In this document: piece after piece, positions 1 through 9,622 of the stretch | How the letters are laid out: every line of letters starts with the position of its first letter | Numbering within the stretch: position 1 is the stretch's first letter | Notes under the pieces: model-generated | What the model was told of the DNA's origin: nothing | The model's database searches: none | The model's input: only the letters and a program-made list of their open reading frames with translations | Origin: Elusimicrobia bacterium CG1_02_56_21 | GTDB taxonomy: Bacteria; Elusimicrobiota; Elusimicrobia; Elusimicrobiales; UBA9959 | DNA length: 46,645 nucleotides | Assembly (NCBI GenBank): GCA_001871115.1 | Contig: MNUR01000001.1 | Span: 1 to 46,645, forward strand | Reading direction: 5' to 3' | Position numbers and translations under genes: made by a program

Positions 1-275
1 ATTATTATCAGAAGCAGCACAGCCAGGGAGAAAGCCCACAGGTAGGCCGATAGCGGAGAGAGGAGCAGCGCGCCGTTGAACATTGCGAGTTCCGCCGAAG
101 GAGCTCTTCTGAAGAATGTTATTAAGACCAGGACAGCGCCCAGGGCTATAAGTCCCTGCGCCCCGCGCAGCTGCTTAAGGAAAATAGGCAGAAGCAGGCA
201 GCCGAAACCGGCCAGTATCAGCAGCAGGGGGCCGGAAAGGGCGGAGGCGGCGTAGCCGAGAGGGTCGGGTATCAT
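1..275 (-). CDS. nuoN: NADH-quinone oxidoreductase subunit N (5' part, cut by window edge)
   Basis: About 91 N-terminal residues are present and the rest lies outside the window. The reading frame starts with ATG at 275, overlapping the nuoM stop as ATGA. The translation begins MIPDPLGYAASALSGPLLLI and continues with alternating hydrophobic segments separated by short charged loops, as expected for the first helices of the antiporter-like subunit NuoN. Its identity rests mainly on its position as the last gene of the nuo operon, directly after nuoM. NuoN is one of three Mrp-antiporter-related, proton-pumping subunits in the membrane arm of complex I. No conserved lysine or glutamate of the pump channel falls in the visible part. 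Confidence 0.88.
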   Translation of the reverse strand, partial: MIPDPLGYAASALSGPLLLILAGFGCLLLPIFLKQLRGAQGLIALGAVLVLITFFRRAPSAELAMFNGALLLSPLSAYLWAFSLAVLLLII

Positions 276-1816
276 TCGTTTTTCTCCCCGCCCAGCACTA
301 TCTTTACTTCCGCCGGGGACGGCGCGGTGCGCTGCTGGGATAGAGCGATATAGTTGTTCACGGCCGGCAGCGCCCTTTTAAGGAAGGGGTTGGGCCAGAC
401 GCCTATCAGTACTATGAAAACCAGAATAGGGGCCAGGTACAGCCATTCTCTCAGGCAAAGGTCCGGCAGAACCTTGTTCTCGGTATGTCGCAGAGGGCCG
501 AAAATCACGGCCTGGTACATGCCGAGCATATACACGGCGGAAAGAATGATTCCGGTTACCGCCGCTCCCGCGAGCCAGGGGTAAACTTTGAAAGAGCCGA
601 AAAGAACCAGGACTTCTCCGATAAACCCGTTGAGCCCGGGAAGGCCTATTGAGGAAAGGGTGACTATCATAAACACTGCCGAGAAGGCCGGCATCACTTT
701 TGCCAGGCCGCCGTAATCCTCTATTATCCTGGTATGACGGCGTTCATAAAGCACGCCGACCAGCAGGAACAGCGCTCCGGTCGATAGCCCGTGGTTTACC
801 ATCTGAAGCACGGCTCCGGATACGGCTGCCGGCTCGAAAGACATGATGCCGAGTATTATGATTCCCAGGTGGGCAACCGAGGAATAGGCGACCATTTTTT
901 TTATGTCATGCTGGCTCCAGGCAACTAGCGAGCCGTAAATGATGCCGATCACCCCCAGGCCGGCCAGCCAGGGCGCGAAAGCCCTGGCTGCGTCAGGGAA
1001 CAGCGGGACAGCAAGGCGGAGATAGCCGTAGACGCCCATTTTAAGGAGCACGCCGGCCAGAAGCACGCTGCCGGCGGTAGGAGCTTCTACGTGAGCGTCA
1101 GGCAGCCAGGTATGAAAAGGGAAAAGCGGGACTTTGACGGCAAAAGCCAGGGCAAAAGCCGCGAACAGCCAGAACTGCGCCTGGGCGGTCAAAGCCCCGC
1201 CGTAGAGAGCCGGCAGCGAGAAGGTCCACGCGCCGGTAGCCGCGTGATGTGCGGAGACCACCCATAAAATAGCTACCAGCATCAGTACCGAGCCGGCCAT
1301 GGTGTAGATAAAGAACTTGAGCGCGGCGTAAATGCGCCGCGGCCCGCCCCAGATGCCTATCAGGAAGTACATTGGGATAAGCATCCCCTCCCAGAAAATG
1401 TAGAACACGAACAGGTCCAGGGCCGCGAAAACGCCTATCATCGAGGCTTCCAGGAACATCAGGGTAGCGTAATAAGCGCGGCGGCTTTCTTTTATATAGC
1501 TGAAAGAGGCCAGCACGGCTACAGGCATAAGGAGGGCGGTGAGCATTATCATCAGCAGGCCGATGCCGTCAATGCCGAGGAAATAGTTTATGCCGAAGGA
1601 GGGCAGCCACGGCCTGGTAAATTGAAATTGCATGGCGGTTTGAGCCGGGTCGAAGCCTCTGTAAAGCGTAAGTGAAACTATGAAGGTCCACAGCGCGCCG
1701 GCCAGTGCCAAATCCTTAATAATATTGTCTTTTTCCGGCGGGACTGCCAGCAGGACCAGGCCCGTAACGATAGGCAGTATTATAAGAAAAGAAAGAGGGT
1801 TGGTTATGAATTCCAT
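272..1816 (-). CDS. nuoM: NADH-quinone oxidoreductase subunit M
   Basis: This 514-residue polytopic membrane protein has the usual NuoM length. It contains the transmembrane motif FYIFWEGMLIPMYFLIGIWGG, with the glutamate that is conserved in proton-pumping subunits. It also has the FPFHTWLPDAHVEAPTAGSV segment typical of the Mrp-type antiporter family and a SSVAHLGIIILGI helix. NuoM is one of three antiporter-like proton channels of the complex I membrane arm. The start codon directly abuts the nuoL stop and the end overlaps nuoN by four bases, so translation is probably coupled. I see no internal disruption. Confidence 0.97.
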   Translation of the reverse strand: MEFITNPLSFLIILPIVTGLVLLAVPPEKDNIIKDLALAGALWTFIVSLTLYRGFDPAQTAMQFQFTRPWLPSFGINYFLGIDGIGLLMIMLTALLMPVAVLASFSYIKESRRAYYATLMFLEASMIGVFAALDLFVFYIFWEGMLIPMYFLIGIWGGPRRIYAALKFFIYTMAGSVLMLVAILWVVSAHHAATGAWTFSLPALYGGALTAQAQFWLFAAFALAFAVKVPLFPFHTWLPDAHVEAPTAGSVLLAGVLLKMGVYGYLRLAVPLFPDAARAFAPWLAGLGVIGIIYGSLVAWSQHDIKKMVAYSSVAHLGIIILGIMSFEPAAVSGAVLQMVNHGLSTGALFLLVGVLYERRHTRIIEDYGGLAKVMPAFSAVFMIVTLSSIGLPGLNGFIGEVLVLFGSFKVYPWLAGAAVTGIILSAVYMLGMYQAVIFGPLRHTENKVLPDLCLREWLYLAPILVFIVLIGVWPNPFLKRALPAVNNYIALSQQRTAPSPAEVKIVLGGEKNE

Positions 1817-3712
1817 TTATATTATCCAATAAAGCATCAGCGCTACGCCTATGGCGAATACCAGCGCGTAAATATCCAGGCGTCCGCCCTGCGCCCGGGC
1901 CAGGGCTTTGCCCGCAGTATAGGAGGCGTTCGCCGAGCCGTTCACCAGCAGGCCGTCAATAAGGCCGGCGTCCACCAGCTGGTACATGATTTTGACGGAG
2001 ACAAACCGCAGCGGCTTTATGATAAGGGAAATGTAGATCTCGTCCACATAGAATTTGTGGCAGACCAGGGAGTGGATTCGGGGCAGGGCGACTTTGAGCG
2101 CGGCCGCGGTACGGGGCAGGGTCAGCAGGAAGGCCGCCGCTATGCCGGAGAACCCTGCCGCTACCGAGATCATCATAAGGCGGGCAGCTACCGGGTTATG
2201 CTCTGCGCCGTGCGCGGCGAAGGGTTCCAGGAAGATAAAGAGCCGCTCTTTAAGCAGGAAGCCGCCGGCCAGCGCCAGCAAACCCAGGGCAGCCATCGGC
2301 AGGGTCATTAAAAGAGGCGATTCGTGGGCGTGGGTCCGGCTCCGCTTGTCCCTGAGGAAAGTGAGAATGACCAGGCGGGTGGTATAGAAAGCGGTAAGAG
2401 CCGCTGTCAGGACTCCCGTGCCCCAGACAAAGATCCCGCCGTGCTCGAAAACTTTTTCAAGTATCAGGTCTTTGGAATAGAAGCCGGAAAGGCCGGGAAC
2501 TCCGGCGATGGCCAGCCAGCCGGCTGCCATCAGCAGGAAAGTGAAAGGCATTTCCCGCTTGAGCCCCCCCATCTTGAACATGTCCTGCTCCCCGCTCATC
2601 CCGTGTATTACCGAGCCGGCGCCCAGGAACAGCAGCGCTTTGAAGAAAGCGTGCGTGGCCAGGTGGAAGACGGAGGCCGAGAAAGCCCCGGCTCCGGCGG
2701 CCATGAACATATAGCCCAGCTGGCTGACGGTGGAATAAGCCAGGACCTTTTTGATGTCTTTCTGGAGCATGGCTATCACCGCCGCGAAGAAAGCCGTAAA
2801 GCAGCCGGTAAGCATAACCACTTCAAGGGCTTTCGGCGCCAGTTCATAAAGGAAATGCAGGCGGGCCAGCATATAGACGCCGGCTGTGACCATGGTGGCC
2901 GCGTGGATCAGGGCCGAGACCGGGGTGGGGCCGGCCATAGCGTCCGGCAGCCAGACATGGAGAGGGAACTGGGCCGATTTCCCGGTAGCGCCGAAAAAGA
3001 GGAGCAGGCAGATCAGGGTAGGCGCGGCCATACCGAGCACCGTGGCGGAGGTTAAAAGTGAGGCGTTCTTTTCCAGCGAGGCGAAGTCCATCTCTACCGC
3101 TCCCTGCATAGAGAGCAGCGCGAAAAGGAGCATCAGGCCCAGCAGGAAGCCGGCGTCGCCGACGCGGTTGGTTATAAAAGCTTTTTTGCCGGCCGAGGCT
3201 TTTTCCGGATCTTCGTGCCAGAAGCCTATTAAAAGGAAGGAGCAGAGGCCCACGCCCTCCCAGCCTACGAACATGATAAGCGGGTTGTCGGCCAGGACCA
3301 GGGTGAGCATGAAGAAAACGAACAGGTTGAGATAGGCGAAGTAGCGGTTAAATCCGGAGTCGCCCTTCATATAGCCGATGGAATAAACGTGTATGAGGAA
3401 ACTGACCCCGGTAACTACCAGCGCCATTACGGCCGAAAGCGGGTCGAAGCGCAGCGCAGCGTCCACGCTGAAGCTGCCGGCCGAGATCCAGTTGTAAAGC
3501 GTGTCCCTGAGCAGCCGGTTTTCAACAGGCAGGTTCAGAAGGTCCGAAAAAGAGAGGGCGGCGAAAACGAAAGAAATGAAAATGGCCAGGGCGCCGAGTA
3601 AGCCGCCCGCCCTGTCGCCCAGGAACTTCTTGCCCAGGAGACCATTGAGCACGAAGCCCGCCAGCGGGGCCAGGAGTATCCATTTCAGCAGAGGGTAATA
3701 ATTTCCTTCCAT
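1817..3712 (-). CDS. nuoL: NADH-quinone oxidoreductase subunit L
   Basis: This 631-residue distal antiporter-like subunit of complex I is close to the usual 610-660. The conserved block FVGWEGVGLCSFLLIGFWHE is present, followed by AFITNRVGDAGFLLG, the FPLHVWLPDAMAGPTPVSALIHAATMV block and the AYSTVSQLGYM helix. The C-terminal region has the amphipathic lateral segment and a last hydrophobic helix (IYALVFAIGVALMLYWII) that in known structures clamps the other pump subunits. The gene lies 38 bp downstream of nuoK and immediately upstream of nuoM. Confidence 0.97.
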   Translation of the reverse strand: MEGNYYPLLKWILLAPLAGFVLNGLLGKKFLGDRAGGLLGALAIFISFVFAALSFSDLLNLPVENRLLRDTLYNWISAGSFSVDAALRFDPLSAVMALVVTGVSFLIHVYSIGYMKGDSGFNRYFAYLNLFVFFMLTLVLADNPLIMFVGWEGVGLCSFLLIGFWHEDPEKASAGKKAFITNRVGDAGFLLGLMLLFALLSMQGAVEMDFASLEKNASLLTSATVLGMAAPTLICLLLFFGATGKSAQFPLHVWLPDAMAGPTPVSALIHAATMVTAGVYMLARLHFLYELAPKALEVVMLTGCFTAFFAAVIAMLQKDIKKVLAYSTVSQLGYMFMAAGAGAFSASVFHLATHAFFKALLFLGAGSVIHGMSGEQDMFKMGGLKREMPFTFLLMAAGWLAIAGVPGLSGFYSKDLILEKVFEHGGIFVWGTGVLTAALTAFYTTRLVILTFLRDKRSRTHAHESPLLMTLPMAALGLLALAGGFLLKERLFIFLEPFAAHGAEHNPVAARLMMISVAAGFSGIAAAFLLTLPRTAAALKVALPRIHSLVCHKFYVDEIYISLIIKPLRFVSVKIMYQLVDAGLIDGLLVNGSANASYTAGKALARAQGGRLDIYALVFAIGVALMLYWII

Positions 3713-3750
3713 GTGTTAAAATCCGTTTCGTCCAGTTTAGCCGGCTGCAG

Positions 3751-4041
3751 CTATCCTTTTAATTCTTTAATGTTCTCCGCCTCCAGTGTTTTAAAAACCG
3801 AGGCCAGGGTTATTATAAGCGCCAGGCCGACGCCGGCCTCGGCAGCGGCTATTGCAAAAAGCATCAGGGCGTAAGCCTGTGAAACAGTCCCGGGCGAGAG
3901 GGCTACCAGCGCTATATTAGCGGCGTTGAGCATGAGCTCAAGGAACATGAGCATGCGCACAAGGCTGCCGCAGGTGAGGAAGCCGGCCGCGGCCAGGGAG
4001 AAGAGAACGAAGGCGATGCCCGCGAGAGAGTAGGCGCTCAT
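3751..4041 (-). CDS. nuoK: NADH-quinone oxidoreductase subunit K
   Basis: This is a 96-residue protein with three predicted transmembrane helices, normal for NuoK (about 100 residues). The second helix carries the SLVRMLMFLELMLNAANIALVAL pattern. Its glutamate matches the conserved membrane-embedded carboxylate used in proton transfer, and a further acidic residue is present in the third helix (AAAEAGVGLALIITL). The start overlaps the nuoJ stop by four bases, which is typical coupling for this pair. Confidence 0.96.
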   Translation of the reverse strand: MSAYSLAGIAFVLFSLAAAGFLTCGSLVRMLMFLELMLNAANIALVALSPGTVSQAYALMLFAIAAAEAGVGLALIITLASVFKTLEAENIKELKG

Positions 4042-4535
4042 GAGGACCTCTTCCCGGCGGCCAGGGTTACGGCGCCCACTATGGACGCCAGTATTACGAG
4101 CGACAGGAGTTCGAACTGAAAGGTGAACTGCCCGAACAGAGCGCGGGCCAGGTCCAGGGTCCCGGTTTCTGAAAATTCGGGAGAGAACACCGTTTGCTTA
4201 AGCAAGGCTGAAACTTTGAGCAGTTCCGTAAGTATTACGGCGGCGGCGGCCAGGCCCAGCATTTTTATAAAGCGGCTCTTTGAGGGCTTGTCGCGCCAGG
4301 CGGCCGGGGTGGCGGTGAGCGCTACTATAAATAGCGTCATTATTGCGCCCGCGTAGAGTATTATCTGAAGCGCGGCCAGAAGCTGCGCGCTGAGCGCCAG
4401 GTAAAGGCCCGCTGTTGAAAGAAGTGCGGCCAGCATGAGCATGGCGGCTTTTACGGGCTCGCGCTGGAAGATCATCAGGAGCGTGGCAAGGGCGGCCAGG
4501 CCTCCGAAGAGATATATCGCGGCGTTGATGATCAT
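4038..4535 (-). CDS. nuoJ: NADH-quinone oxidoreductase subunit J
   Basis: This 165-residue protein with about five hydrophobic helices fits NuoJ, the subunit whose third helix couples quinone-site changes to the membrane arm. The segment LQIILYAGAIMTLFIVALTA matches the conserved QxxxYxGAIxxLF pattern of the family. The gene overlaps nuoI at its start and nuoK at its end, by four bases each. The cytosolic loop after helix three (PAAWRDKPSKSRFIK) is short and positively charged. Confidence 0.95.
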   Translation of the reverse strand: MIINAAIYLFGGLAALATLLMIFQREPVKAAMLMLAALLSTAGLYLALSAQLLAALQIILYAGAIMTLFIVALTATPAAWRDKPSKSRFIKMLGLAAAAVILTELLKVSALLKQTVFSPEFSETGTLDLARALFGQFTFQFELLSLVILASIVGAVTLAAGKRSS

Positions 4536-5158
4536 TCTTCCCCCCGCGACTTAAGATACTCGTTGGCCAGGCGGTTTGCCGCGCCTTTGCGGGACGGTTC
4601 TTCTTCCGAAGGGGTTGTTAAATCGTATCCGGACCGTGCATTTCCGCTTTGTGCGTGGGCGGAGCCGTCCGGCAGGTTGCGGAGCAGGCTTTCTTTGGTC
4701 ATGATCATTTCTTCCCTGGTTAAGGCACCGCCGGGGATTTCACGGGTGTCCATGGCTATCGCGTCTTCGGGGCAGGCTTCAACGCACATGCCGCACATTA
4801 CGCAGCGGGACAGGTCGATATCGAAAACGGCCGGGTATTTCTCAACAGTGTTCTCCGTGTATTCGGCGGCTTCTATGTGTATGCAGTAGGCGGGGCAGGC
4901 GGTCTGGCACATGAAGCAGGCTACGCATTTGGGAGAGCCGTCCGAGCGCATTTTAAGGCGGTGCCTGGTGCGGAGATTGGCGTTGCCGGGCAGCGGGCGC
5001 GTCTGTTCCGGGTACCGTATTGTAGGCATGCCCTTGGGGTTTAAAAGGTTCGTGAAAAAATGCCGGGTGGTTACGGCTATGCCGCGGGCTATCTCCCGGA
5101 GATAGATTCTCTCCAGCAGGTTCAGCGGCTTGTTGTTTACTTTCTTTACGCTTATCAT
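4532..5158 (-). CDS. nuoI: NADH-quinone oxidoreductase subunit I (two [4Fe-4S] clusters)
   Basis: This 208-residue TYKY-type subunit carries electrons to cluster N2 through clusters N6a and N6b. Two ferredoxin motifs are visible: Cys78, 81, 84 and 88 (CVACFMCQTACP) and Cys119, 122, 125 and 129 (CVMCGMCVEACP). An N-terminal stretch rich in aromatic and basic residues (RHFFTNLLNPKGMPTIRYPEQ) matches the family's membrane-associated amphipathic helix. The C-terminal 40 residues after the second motif are polar and look poorly conserved. The gene begins 19 bp after nuoH and overlaps nuoJ by four bases. Confidence 0.97.
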   Translation of the reverse strand: MISVKKVNNKPLNLLERIYLREIARGIAVTTRHFFTNLLNPKGMPTIRYPEQTRPLPGNANLRTRHRLKMRSDGSPKCVACFMCQTACPAYCIHIEAAEYTENTVEKYPAVFDIDLSRCVMCGMCVEACPEDAIAMDTREIPGGALTREEMIMTKESLLRNLPDGSAHAQSGNARSGYDLTTPSEEEPSRKGAANRLANEYLKSRGEE

Positions 5159-5177
5159 AGTTGAAATCTTCGGCCGG

Positions 5178-6290
5178 CTACCTGGCCAGTATCGTCAGTA
5201 CGGCCCCGGTTATAAGGATGTTGAGCAGTGCCAGCGGCAGCAGAGCTTTCCAGCAGAGCCCCATCAGCTGGTCAAAGCGGAAGCGCGGCAGGGTCCAGCG
5301 CACTATCAGCAGGAACCAGCAGAAAAATACGGTCTTGGCGGTGAAAGCGCCTGCCTGCAGGGCTGCGACCAGGTAGTGGTTCATCGGTAAAGCCGGCCCG
5401 CCCGGGAACAGGAAGCCGGTATCGTAGAGATAAGGTACCTGCCAGCCGCCGAAGAACAGCGTTGCCGCCAGCATTGAGATCAGAACTATCTCTATGAACT
5501 CGGCGAACATGAAAGCCGCGAAGCGCATCGAACTGTATTCCATGAAATAGCCGATTATTTCAGACTCTCCCTCTACCAGGTCGAAGGGGGTTCTCTTGTT
5601 CTCCGCGATAGCAGCGGTCATAAAAAGGATAAAGGCGAAAGGCTGGTATATAATGCCCCAGGCCGGGATAAAGCCCAGCAGCAGGCTGCCCTGCGCGCGG
5701 ACCATGTCCTGCAGGCTGGCCGTGCCGTATATCATCATAAGGCCGACCAGCGTCAGGCCGAGCACTACTTCATAGGAAACCATCTGCGCGGCTCCGCGCA
5801 TTGCGCCGAGCAGGGCGAAATTGCTCTTTGAGGCCCAGCCTCCCAGGAAAACCCCGTAGATGGCCAGGCCCGACAAGGCCAGTATGAAGAAAAGTCCGAG
5901 GGGCAGGTCGGCGATCTGGAGCTCCACCTGGTAGCCGTAGATCATCACGTAGTCGCCGAAGGGAATAACGGCGAACAGCGCCAGCACTGGCACCAGGGCG
6001 AAGAAAGGCGCGAGGGTGAAAAGCAGTTTCTGCGCCCGGCCGGGAACGAAATCCTCCTTCATGATCATCTTGATCGCGTCCGCTATCGGGTGGAAGAGCC
6101 CGTTGAAAGAGAAGCCGAATACGGAAGCCCGGTTGGGCCCGATGCGGTCCTGCATCAGCGAACTTACTTTCCGCTCGGCCAGCGTCATCAGGGCGGTAAA
6201 GCCCATCACGGCTCCAAGGAAGGCGAGTATCTTCGCGCCGGCGATTCCGGTGAAGAGCAGGATATCCTTATTAGCCTCGAAAAATTCCAT
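5178..6290 (-). CDS. nuoH: NADH-quinone oxidoreductase subunit H
   Basis: NuoH (370 residues here) is the membrane subunit that forms most of the quinone-access channel. Diagnostic segments are visible: LAERKVSSLMQDRIGPNRASVFGF near residue 40, IADAIKMIMKEDFVP, the RTPFDLVEGESEIIGYFMEYSSMRFAAFMFAEF block with its conserved acidic residues, and RWTLPRFRFDQLMGLCWK near the C-terminus. The ATG shares one base with the nuoG stop (TAATG). Confidence 0.97.
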   Translation of the reverse strand: MEFFEANKDILLFTGIAGAKILAFLGAVMGFTALMTLAERKVSSLMQDRIGPNRASVFGFSFNGLFHPIADAIKMIMKEDFVPGRAQKLLFTLAPFFALVPVLALFAVIPFGDYVMIYGYQVELQIADLPLGLFFILALSGLAIYGVFLGGWASKSNFALLGAMRGAAQMVSYEVVLGLTLVGLMMIYGTASLQDMVRAQGSLLLGFIPAWGIIYQPFAFILFMTAAIAENKRTPFDLVEGESEIIGYFMEYSSMRFAAFMFAEFIEIVLISMLAATLFFGGWQVPYLYDTGFLFPGGPALPMNHYLVAALQAGAFTAKTVFFCWFLLIVRWTLPRFRFDQLMGLCWKALLPLALLNILITGAVLTILAR

Positions 6291-7765
6291 TATTTAAGTT
6301 CTATTCCCTCAAGAGCGTCTTCCGCGGATTCCAGTCTCAGGGAATCCCCGCTGTAGGCCGCGAGCTTGTTTACTACGGCCCAAAGAGGCTTTACTCCTTC
6401 CGGCGCCTTTACGGGCGGTTCGGTGCGGCGGCGCAGGCCCTGGTAGTTAATGAAAGTTCCGGGGGTCTCAAAGTAAGAGGCGTAGGGAAGCGTGGCATAA
6501 GTATCTGGCGGTATTTCCCCTCTGTTGGCCGCAAAAACGATAAGCCGGGTTCCGGCGGACTTAAGGGCCTGCTTTATCAGCCCGGCCGCGCGCGCTTCGG
6601 TCAGAACCAGTTTTATTTCTCCTGCCGTGATGCGGCGCGAGAGTTCCGCGAGCTTTATTCCGCCGTGGGCCGCGCCTACGGCCTTTACGCCGGAGGTGTT
6701 GGGGGCGGAGTCTTTGTTAATGAGTATTCCGTCTTTTATCCCCTGCTCTGAATTGAAGTCGAAGCAATAGCTCCCGGTTTTTACCCCGTCTTTGGCAAGG
6801 CGGGCCAGCGCGGCGTTGTCCTCTATGGAAAGCCAGGGTGAACCCAGTATTGCGACGGAAGTCCGTGCTTCGTCTATGCGGCTGGCGACTTCGCGGAGGG
6901 CCGGTTCCAGGTCTATGAGCCCGTTCTTGATCACGCCTTTAGAAAGCCTGTCTCCGGCCTGGACGGACTTGTAGGTAAGGCGGCCGTGGTCGCAAAGCCA
7001 GGTGTTAGTATCCGGGTTAGGCCTTGGGACCAGGCGGTAGATAATATTTTCGTTATGGTGCGCTTCAATTAGGCAGCCCGTGGCGCAGCCGAGGCAAACA
7101 GTAGGAACTTTTTTAAGGAACCAGACCCGGGATTTGAAGCGGAAATCGCGGGAAGTGAAAGCGCCTACGGGGCAGATATCGGCTATGTTCAGCGAATACC
7201 CGTTGTCCAGGGCTTTTCCTTCCTTCAGACCTATATAGGAATGGTCGGCGCGCTCCATCACTTCCAGCTCGGAGGTTTTAGTGACCTCGGAGCAGAAGCG
7301 GACGCAGCGGGTGCAGAGTATGCAGCGCTCTTTATCAAGCACCAGGTGCGGGCCTACGGGCCGGCGCTTTTCGCGGCGGACTTTGTCGGCCATCCTGAAA
7401 CGGCTGGGGGCCAGGCTGTAGTCCATGTAGTAGTCCTGGAGGCCGCATTCCCCCGCCTGGTCGCAGATGGGGCAGTCCAGCGGGTGGTTTATAAGCAGGA
7501 ATTCCAGCACGTCACGGCGGGCGGCTTTTACCTTGTCCGAGGTTGTGCTCACTATCATCCCCTCGGCGGCTTCGGTGGAGCAGGCGGTTAAAAGCTTGGG
7601 GGCTTTTTCAACTTCCACCATGCACATCCGGCAATTGCCGGAAATGGAAAGCTTCGGGTGGTAGCAATAGCGGGGGATATAGACGCCAAGCTGCTGGGCC
7701 GCCGCGAGCAGCGTCGTCCCTTTTTCTACTTCTATGCTTTTCCCGTCTATTGTAAGTTTAGGCAT
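6290..7765 (-). CDS. nuoG: NADH-quinone oxidoreductase subunit G, short form
   Basis: This 491-residue Fe-S subunit of the peripheral arm carries an N-terminal [2Fe-2S] site (Cys34, 45, 48, 62), the N5 site (His94, Cys98, 101, 107), and an N4-type CxxCxxC beginning at Cys148 with its partner in CPVGA. It also has a CxxCxxxC...C set near residue 224 that matches the off-pathway N7 cluster found only in some bacteria. After that the protein has only about 240 residues of a reduced molybdopterin-oxidoreductase-like region, where many NuoG proteins have 400 or more. No Moco-binding function is expected. It lies between nuoF and nuoH. Confidence 0.95.
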   Translation of the reverse strand: MPKLTIDGKSIEVEKGTTLLAAAQQLGVYIPRYCYHPKLSISGNCRMCMVEVEKAPKLLTACSTEAAEGMIVSTTSDKVKAARRDVLEFLLINHPLDCPICDQAGECGLQDYYMDYSLAPSRFRMADKVRREKRRPVGPHLVLDKERCILCTRCVRFCSEVTKTSELEVMERADHSYIGLKEGKALDNGYSLNIADICPVGAFTSRDFRFKSRVWFLKKVPTVCLGCATGCLIEAHHNENIIYRLVPRPNPDTNTWLCDHGRLTYKSVQAGDRLSKGVIKNGLIDLEPALREVASRIDEARTSVAILGSPWLSIEDNAALARLAKDGVKTGSYCFDFNSEQGIKDGILINKDSAPNTSGVKAVGAAHGGIKLAELSRRITAGEIKLVLTEARAAGLIKQALKSAGTRLIVFAANRGEIPPDTYATLPYASYFETPGTFINYQGLRRRTEPPVKAPEGVKPLWAVVNKLAAYSGDSLRLESAEDALEGIELK

Positions 7766-7801
7766 CGTTAGTAAATAGCAGCCGGCGAAGTATTACGGTT
7801 A

Positions 7802-9100
7802 TTAGACGGACCTTAGGGCTGATCCTCCGGTCCTCTGGTCCTCTAGCCCTCTCCCCTTCCCGCAGGTTTCTCCCCGGGCGTGCGCCTCGAATTCGGCGCG
7901 GAACTTTTTTACAAAACTTATTACCGGCATGGCCATAGCGTCGGCCAGGGGGCAGATGGTGCGGCCCATCATTCCGTCCGCCACGGAGTAAAGCGTGTCT
8001 ATTTCCTTCTCGTCCGCTGCGCCTGCCTCGAACCTGTTCAGGATCTTCTCTATCCAGCCGCAGCCTTCGCGGCAGGGGGTGCACTGTCCGCAGGATTCGT
8101 GGTGATAGAAGCGGGCCAGGACCTGCAGGAGCTTAACCATGCACTGGCTGTCATCTATTACTATTACGGCTCCGGACCCCAGCATGGAGCCCGCGGCCGC
8201 GAGAGATTCATAATCCAGGTTTACTGCTCCGGCTTCCGAGGCCGTCAGTACCGGAGTGGAGGAGCCGCCGGGAATCACCGCTTTGAGCTTTTTGCCGGGC
8301 TTCAGTCCACCGCAGTTCTTTTCTATCAGCTCCATGAGCGGCGTGCCGAGCGGAAGCTCGTAGACGCCAGGTTTGTTTACCGGCCCGCTGACGCAGAACA
8401 GCTTTGTTCCGGCGCTCTTGCCTATCCCGATGGACGCGTACCACTCTCCGCCTTTATCTATTATAGCGGGGATCGCCGCCAGAGTCTCTACGTTGTTCAT
8501 TACGGTGGGGCAGCCGAACAGGCCTTTTACTGCAGGGAAAGGCGGTTTAAGGCGCGGCTGGCCTTTGTGGCCTTCCAGGGATTCAAGGAGGGCGGTTTCT
8601 TCGCCGCAGATATAGGCTCCCGCTCCGCGGTGCGTGAAAATCTCAAAATCGAAGCCGGAGCCCAGGATGTTCTTGCCTATAAAGCCCTTGGCGCGCGCGG
8701 CGGCGATGGCTTTGTCCAGGAGTTCCGTTTCTGCGGCGAATTCGCCGCGGATATAAATATAACCGTGCCCGGCCCCTATGGCGAAGCCGGCTATGGCCAT
8801 TCCCTCCAGCAGCGCGTGGGGGTTTTTGATTATCAGTTCCCTGTCCTTGTAGGTACCTGGTTCTCCTTCATCGGCGTTGCAGACCAGGTAGCGGGGGCCG
8901 GGTGCGTCCTTGGGAATAAAAGACCATTTGAGACCGGCCGGGAAGCCCGCGCCGCCGCGGCCCCTCAGGTTGGATTTTTTAACTTCATCAATAATCTCGG
9001 CCGGCTTCAGAGACAGAGCCTTTTTCAGCGGCCTATAGCCGCCGCTCGCAAAATACGCCTCCAGGTCGGCGACATTATCTTTAAGAAGGATGTTTTCCAT
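7802..9100 (-). CDS. nuoF: NADH-quinone oxidoreductase subunit F (NADH/FMN site)
   Basis: This 432-residue subunit oxidises NADH and passes electrons from FMN to cluster N3. The NADH/FMN glycine-rich segment [13 protein letters not shown] lies near residue 50, followed by [17 protein letters not shown] and [19 protein letters not shown]. The N3 [4Fe-4S] site appears as [12 protein letters not shown] in the C-terminal third, with a further cysteine in TICPLADA. The last 25 or so residues ([18 protein letters not shown]) are a polar tail. The gene starts seven bases after the nuoE stop. Confidence 0.97.
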   Translation of the reverse strand: MENILLKDNVADLEAYFASGGYRPLKKALSLKPAEIIDEVKKSNLRGRGGAGFPAGLKWSFIPKDAPGPRYLVCNADEGEPGTYKDRELIIKNPHALLEGMAIAGFAIGAGHGYIYIRGEFAAETELLDKAIAAARAKGFIGKNILGSGFDFEIFTHRGAGAYICGEETALLESLEGHKGQPRLKPPFPAVKGLFGCPTVMNNVETLAAIPAIIDKGGEWYASIGIGKSAGTKLFCVSGPVNKPGVYELPLGTPLMELIEKNCGGLKPGKKLKAVIPGGSSTPVLTASEAGAVNLDYESLAAAGSMLGSGAVIVIDDSQCMVKLLQVLARFYHHESCGQCTPCREGCGWIEKILNRFEAGAADEKEIDTLYSVADGMMGRTICPLADAMAMPVISFVKKFRAEFEAHARGETCGKGRGLEDQRTGGSALRSV

Positions 9101-9107
9101 TAAATTC

Positions 9108-9602
9108 TCAATGCCGCGGCAGGCGGCCGTGCTTTAGTTCTTCGAGCAAGGCGTCCAGCTTCTCTTCATTAAGATTTTCAAAGTAGTGCTCGTTCACCTG
9201 CATCACCGGCGCCGAACCGCAGGCGCCCAGGCATTCCACGGAGGAGAGGGTGAATATTCCGTCTTTCGTGGTTTCTCCCTCTTCAATGGCCAGTTTCTTT
9301 TTCAAGCCGTCGAGCAGCCCGGCGGCCCCGGCCATGTGGCAGGAAATATTGCGGCAGACCTGCAGATGGTATTTGCCCGCCGGCTCCCGCTTGAACATAG
9401 TATAAAAAGTCGTCACCGCTTTTACGCGCGAATACGGCAGTTCCAGGAGCTGGGCCAGCGCGTCCATCCCCTCCTCCGCGACATAGCCCGCTTCTTTCTG
9501 AAGTTCAAGCAGGAGAGGAATAAGGGCCGCGTCCGCGCGCGGGTACCGCGCGCAGATCTTTGCCGCTCTTGCTTTGAATTCTTCGCTGAGTATAAAAGCC
9601 AT
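9108..9602 (-). CDS. nuoE: NADH-quinone oxidoreductase subunit E ([2Fe-2S] N1a)
   Basis: This 164-residue thioredoxin-fold subunit forms the NADH dehydrogenase module with NuoF and NuoG. The four cluster ligands follow the family pattern: Cys83 and Cys88 (VCRNISC), then Cys124 and Cys128 (ECLGAC). The upstream helical region with [11 protein letters not shown] is also diagnostic. The gene is 20 bp from nuoD and seven bases from nuoF. Confidence 0.97.
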   Translation of the reverse strand: MAFILSEEFKARAAKICARYPRADAALIPLLLELQKEAGYVAEEGMDALAQLLELPYSRVKAVTTFYTMFKREPAGKYHLQVCRNISCHMAGAAGLLDGLKKKLAIEEGETTKDGIFTLSSVECLGACGSAPVMQVNEHYFENLNEEKLDALLEELKHGRLPRH

Positions 9603-9622
9603 GGATTAAGAGGTCTCTCCGT

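Noticed and set aside
7758..8084. Open frame overlapping the 3' part of nuoF
   Set aside because: Its translation is Arg- and Gly-rich without homology-like features, and nuoF fully explains the DNA.
7880..9103. Long plus-strand open frame of 407 codons opposite nuoF
   Set aside because: It is an antisense shadow of nuoF, with a composition expected from GC-rich third positions and no recognisable motif.
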